A stretch of 23,564 nucleotides of DNA from Desulfobacterales bacterium (GTDB lineage Bacteria; Desulfobacterota; Desulfobacteria; Desulfobacterales; UBA5852). Numbering within the stretch: position 1 is the first letter of the stretch; each line of letters begins with the position of its first letter. The translations under genes were made by a program, and so were the position numbers. The stretch lies in the NCBI GenBank assembly GCA_030066455.1, contig JASJBQ010000005.1:1-23564 (forward strand). The letters run 5' to 3'. Below the pieces are notes generated by a model that saw only the letters and a program-made list of their open reading frames with translations, had not been told where the DNA came from and made no database searches. Below are positions 22,402 through 23,564 of the stretch, piece after piece.

Positions 22402-22712
22402 GGGCGCCTCCCCTTGTTCGTCTGATCCCGGTCCTGACGCTCGCCGGTGCGCATCCGGAATCGGGCCAGGGCCACGGTGCCCAGAAAGGCCACCAGGGCA
22501 TAGGCGATGGCCACATCCAGAAAGGAGGTTTCATCGGCCTGGATTGCCTGCACGGCCAGGAGGGCCACGATCAGAATGGATATCAAGTCGAGGGCCACGA
22601 TCCGGTCGGCGGCGTCCGGCCCCTTGATCAAACGAACGAAAGCCAGCAGCATGCCCGCCAGGAGCAGCACCGATGTAATGGCCACACTTTGATCCAGAAT
22701 CGTCTCCGCCAT
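22398..22712 (-). CDS. mnhF: Na+/H+ antiporter subunit F (MnhF/MrpF)
   Basis: This 104-residue three-helix protein carries the hallmark RLIKGPDAADRIVALDLISI (27-46) and ETSFLDVAIAYALVAFLGTV (61-80). It is a small membrane subunit of the Mrp complex and lies between mnhE (2 bases away) and mnhG (overlapping stop/start). The gene order D-E-F-G is the usual one. GAGG precedes the ATG by 5 bases. Confidence 0.94.
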   Translation of the reverse strand: MAETILDQSVAITSVLLLAGMLLAFVRLIKGPDAADRIVALDLISILIVALLAVQAIQADETSFLDVAIAYALVAFLGTVALARFRMRTGERQDRDQTNKGRRP

Positions 22713-22714
22713 CG

Positions 22715-23188
22715 CTACCTCAGGGCCTCCAGCACCCGGCGCTCCAGGCCGTCCTTGATTTCGTGCCGGGCCAGCGCCGGATCGTCCAGAAACATGAAAT
22801 GCACGTAGAGCACGCGCCGGTCATCGGAGATATCCAGGCTCAGGGTTCCCGGCGTCAGCGATATCATGTTGGCCACCAGCATGATCTCCATGTCGGTGCG
22901 GGCCGCCAGTTCGATGCCGATGATGCCGGGGCGGCTGCTCGGCCGGGGGGTGATCACCTCCCACATCACCCGGAAGTTGGAAACGATCAACTGGTAGAGG
23001 AAGTAGCCCGCCAGGTGCAGAATGCGGGGGACCCGCACAAAATAGGCCGCATCCGGGTAAAGCGGCTTGGAAATCCACAGGGCCAGGTAGCCGACCAGGA
23101 ACCCCGTCAGCAGACCGCTCAGCGTGAACTGCCCCCGGACGGCGCTGAAACCCAGCGCCAGAAATAGATTGAGCATGAAAAGGTTCAT
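22715..23188 (-). CDS. mnhE: Na+/H+ antiporter subunit E (MnhE/MrpE)
   Basis: The 157-residue protein starts MNLFMLNLFLALGFSAVRGQ, with two or more membrane helices, and continues with the cytoplasmic alpha-beta part (VMWEVITPRPSSRPGIIGIE, MISLTPGTLSLDISDDRRVL) typical of the MrpE family. The start is the ATG at 23186-23188, which overlaps the mnhD stop (ATGA) and has GGGAGGGGG 3-11 bases upstream. A longer in-frame reading from 23413 lies entirely within mnhD and is an antiporter-frame shadow. Confidence 0.93.
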   Translation of the reverse strand: MNLFMLNLFLALGFSAVRGQFTLSGLLTGFLVGYLALWISKPLYPDAAYFVRVPRILHLAGYFLYQLIVSNFRVMWEVITPRPSSRPGIIGIELAARTDMEIMLVANMISLTPGTLSLDISDDRRVLYVHFMFLDDPALARHEIKDGLERRVLEALR

Positions 23189-23564
23189 GCGCCCCCTCCC
23201 ATGACAGCCCGGACATATTCCATCGGATTGAGAAGTTCTTCGGCCGCGGCCAGGGCGATGTCCAACAGGGGCTGGGCCCCCAGGCCGATCGCCACGGTCA
23301 GGGCGGCCAGGGCCGCCACCGGCAGCAGCAGGGGCAGCGGCAATACCACTGCAGGGCGATCCACCTCCCTCCCCCCATTGGTGGGCGCAGGCTCCCAGAA
23401 AACCGCTATCCATATCTTGGTCATCGAATAGATCGTCAGCAAGCCCACGACGAGCGCCACCGCGGCCGCACCGTATGCCCCGGTCTCCAGGCTGGCCTGG
23501 ATCAGGATGAATTTGGCCCAGAAACCCGACAGGGGCGGAAACCCCGCCAGCGAAAAGGCCGGGA
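23185..23564 (-). CDS. mnhD: Na+/H+ antiporter subunit D (MnhD/MrpD), C-terminal part
   Basis: The frame runs from the right window edge for 125 complete codons. It starts PAFSLAGFPPLSGFWAKFIL, the conserved block of proton-pumping antiporter and NuoM/NuoN-like subunits. Membrane helices continue (VALVVGLLTIYSMTKIWIAV, VLPLPLLLPVAALAALTVAI) to a tail ending VRAVMGGGA. This is the large proton-translocating subunit, and about 370 residues are missing off the edge. Its TGA overlaps the mnhE ATG by four bases. An internal GTG at 23460 can be mistaken for a start. Confidence 0.9.
   Translation of the reverse strand, partial: PAFSLAGFPPLSGFWAKFILIQASLETGAYGAAAVALVVGLLTIYSMTKIWIAVFWEPAPTNGGREVDRPAVVLPLPLLLPVAALAALTVAIGLGAQPLLDIALAAAEELLNPMEYVRAVMGGGA

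Overview
The window is a GC-rich bacterial chromosome segment, most likely from a Desulfobacterota (Deltaproteobacteria) anaerobe related to Desulfosarcina or Desulfatitalea. The evidence for this is a selenocysteine-containing SelD, a B12-binding radical SAM protein, a MauE/rhodanese pair, a PEP-CTERM protein behind a sigma-54 promoter, and an Mrp antiporter operon. The genus is inferred from gene content only. No rRNA, tRNA, CRISPR array, insertion sequence or phage gene was recognised.

Left part (1-7.1 kb). A ferritin gene runs off the left edge. A translationally coupled radical SAM-murB pair lies on the minus strand. It is divergent from an Lrp/AsnC regulator whose promoter carries two identical operator-like repeats 31 bp apart. 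Next on the plus strand come a diaminopimelate decarboxylase-family gene and a HAD hydrolase fused to a PurM/HypE-like (AIR synthase-related) domain.

Middle part (7.1-11.3 kb). A TetR-type regulator is followed by a minus-strand cluster of four closely spaced genes, transcribed in the order MauE/DoxX membrane protein, exported rhodanese, C_GCAxxG_C_C redox protein, selD. The selD reading frame has an in-frame TGA at the catalytic Cys position, so a standard gene caller would truncate it. This cluster is the best candidate in the window for an under-described system: a selenium/sulfur relay feeding selenophosphate synthesis.

Right-centre (11.3-19.9 kb). The plus strand carries a tandem helix-turn-helix protein, peptidase T, an MFS transporter and a small conserved-looking protein. 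A cell-envelope block follows: an unknown membrane-anchored protein, a class A penicillin-binding protein, a TPR/SPOR-domain membrane protein and a small coiled-coil protein. It ends at a strong bidirectional terminator.

Right part (19.9-23.56 kb, all minus strand). This holds a PEP-CTERM protein with a possible internal thioester signature and a sigma-54 promoter, an Smr-domain protein with a three-copy internal motif, and the end of an Mrp operon (mnhD partial, E, F, G) joined by overlapping or near-overlapping stop and start codons.
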